This document shows positions 5,491-5,950 of a stretch of 5,950 nucleotides of DNA, in pieces. A program made the position numbers and the translations under genes. Location of the stretch: NCBI GenBank assembly GCA_023428085.1, contig JAEYZK010000183.1:1-5950 (forward strand). Direction: 5' to 3'. This DNA comes from Pseudomonadota bacterium (lineage in GTDB: Bacteria; Myxococcota; Myxococcia; Myxococcales; Anaeromyxobacteraceae). The notes under the pieces were generated by a model. The model did no database searches and had not been told where the DNA came from. It worked only from the letters and a program-made list of their open reading frames with translations. Each line of letters starts with the position of its first letter. The first letter of the stretch is position 1.

Positions 5491-5635
5491 TCTCCAAGGG
5501 CGGCGCGACGGTGCGCGGTGGCGCTGTGGACCCCTCCCGTCGAAACCCGCCACCGTCTTCCCCGGAGGTGGCGAGCCGCGCTGCAGTCTGCGATGTGTGA
5601 CGTAGGCGACCGGGCTCTCGACCGACCGCTCGCCG

Positions 5636-5665
5636 TGTATCGCGCGCCGCGATGGACCGAGTCAA
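5636..5665 (-). promoter_or_regulatory. Candidate promoter for the small cysteine protein gene
   Basis: On the minus strand TTGACT (5665-5660, 5/6 to the -35 consensus) and GATACA (5641-5636, 3/6 to -10) are separated by 18 bp. Transcription would start near 5629, leaving a leader of about 170 nt that includes the inverted repeat. The -35 is good, the -10 mediocre. Confidence 0.35.
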
Positions 5666-5669
5666 GACC

Positions 5670-5950
5670 ATGAGCCCCCCGTTTGGAGCACCTCGGCGAG
5701 GCAGCCCGGAAAGCTCCGGCGGTCCGCGAACTTGTACGGGCGGTCGCTTGGCGAGCGCGCTCGCGGTCGCCGCGCTCCTGCTCGCCTGCGCCCCGGCCCA
5801 CGCGAGCGAGACCCCTCTCTCCGACTGGCTGGCGTCGATCGGCGAGTCCTCCCAGGCCCTCGCCGAGGGCCGTCCGGCCGACGCCGAGCGCGCGGCCCGT
5901 CGCGCCCAGGCGGTCCGCGCGCGCGGGGCCGCCGGCGCCCGCGGCGCGGC
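5670..5950 (+). CDS. Exported or lipid-anchored protein, N-terminal part, runs off right edge
   Basis: An open frame continues to the window end. Its hydrophobic segment LASALAVAALLLACAPAHAS is a signal peptide, either a lipoprotein type (LLAC, Cys as lipidated residue) or cut by signal peptidase I after AHA. The mature part (SETPLSDWLASIGESSQ and the following Ala/Arg/Glu-rich stretch AEGRPADAERAARRAQAV) looks helical, like the first repeat of a tetratricopeptide-type protein, but too little is present to name it. The start is unclear. ATG 5670 is annotated; ATG 5652 is also in frame; none has a clear ribosome binding site. Codons before 5748 often end in A or T, whereas those after are almost all G or C, which hints that coding begins near TTG 5748. 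Confidence 0.6.
   Translation, partial: MSPPFGAPRRGSPESSGGPRTCTGGRLASALAVAALLLACAPAHASETPLSDWLASIGESSQALAEGRPADAERAARRAQAVRARGAAGARGA

Noticed and set aside
1513..5689. The 12-mer CCCGTTTGGAGC occurs at 1513-1524 and 5678-5689
   Set aside because: About one such 12-base match is expected by chance in a GC-biased window of this size, and the contexts are unrelated.
5460..5801. Extension of the small cysteine protein to a start near 5801
   Set aside because: The added part crosses the inverted repeat and candidate promoter, has no recognisable domain, and the GTG at 5459 has an ideal ribosome binding site.
1..5950. CRISPR arrays, tRNA or rRNA genes, insertion sequences, riboswitches
   Set aside because: No regularly spaced repeats, cloverleaf or rRNA signatures, transposase fragments or terminal repeats were seen on either strand.

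Overview
The window is very GC-rich (roughly three quarters G+C by eye, with almost every third codon position G or C in the real genes). Gene content suggests a myxobacterium-type member of Myxococcota, plausibly Anaeromyxobacter or a relative. Three signs point that way: a RegB/RegA-type redox two-component pair, an imuA-imuB mutagenesis cassette, and upstream of it a 17-bp site matching, as I remember it, the Myxococcus LexA consensus. The taxonomic call is an inference made without any database search.

Left part, all on the minus strand and read right to left: sensor kinase regB (3528-2158) overlaps response regulator regA (2161-1613) by the 4-nt ATGA. A GC-rich hairpin follows regA. A stand-alone thioredoxin gene (1433-1047) with its own ribosome binding site comes next. 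After a short gap holding a LexA-like box inside a candidate promoter, imuA (948-325) overlaps imuB (335 to beyond the left edge). This half therefore carries a redox-sensing and thiol-redox cluster followed by a DNA-damage-induced translesion synthesis cassette.

Right part: a divergent intergenic region of about 200 bp (3529-3732), noticeably more AT-rich in places, separates regB from a plus-strand pair. The pair is a short DUF721/DciA-like protein (3733-4029) that overlaps by one base an exported CAP/SCP-domain protein (4029-5225). Nine bases past the end of the CAP gene, and convergent with it, lies a 74-residue protein with four cysteines (5459-5235, minus) preceded by a perfect 8+8 inverted repeat next to its ribosome binding site. 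A divergent gene for an exported or lipid-anchored protein starts near 5670-5748 and leaves the window on the right.

I saw no RNA genes, CRISPR arrays, insertion sequences or integration scars. No gene-free stretch exceeds about 210 bases. No clearly new multi-gene system is visible. The best leads are the LexA-box/promoter geometry, the redox-sensor kinase next to a thioredoxin, the small cysteine protein with its leader repeat, and the two-part CAP protein.
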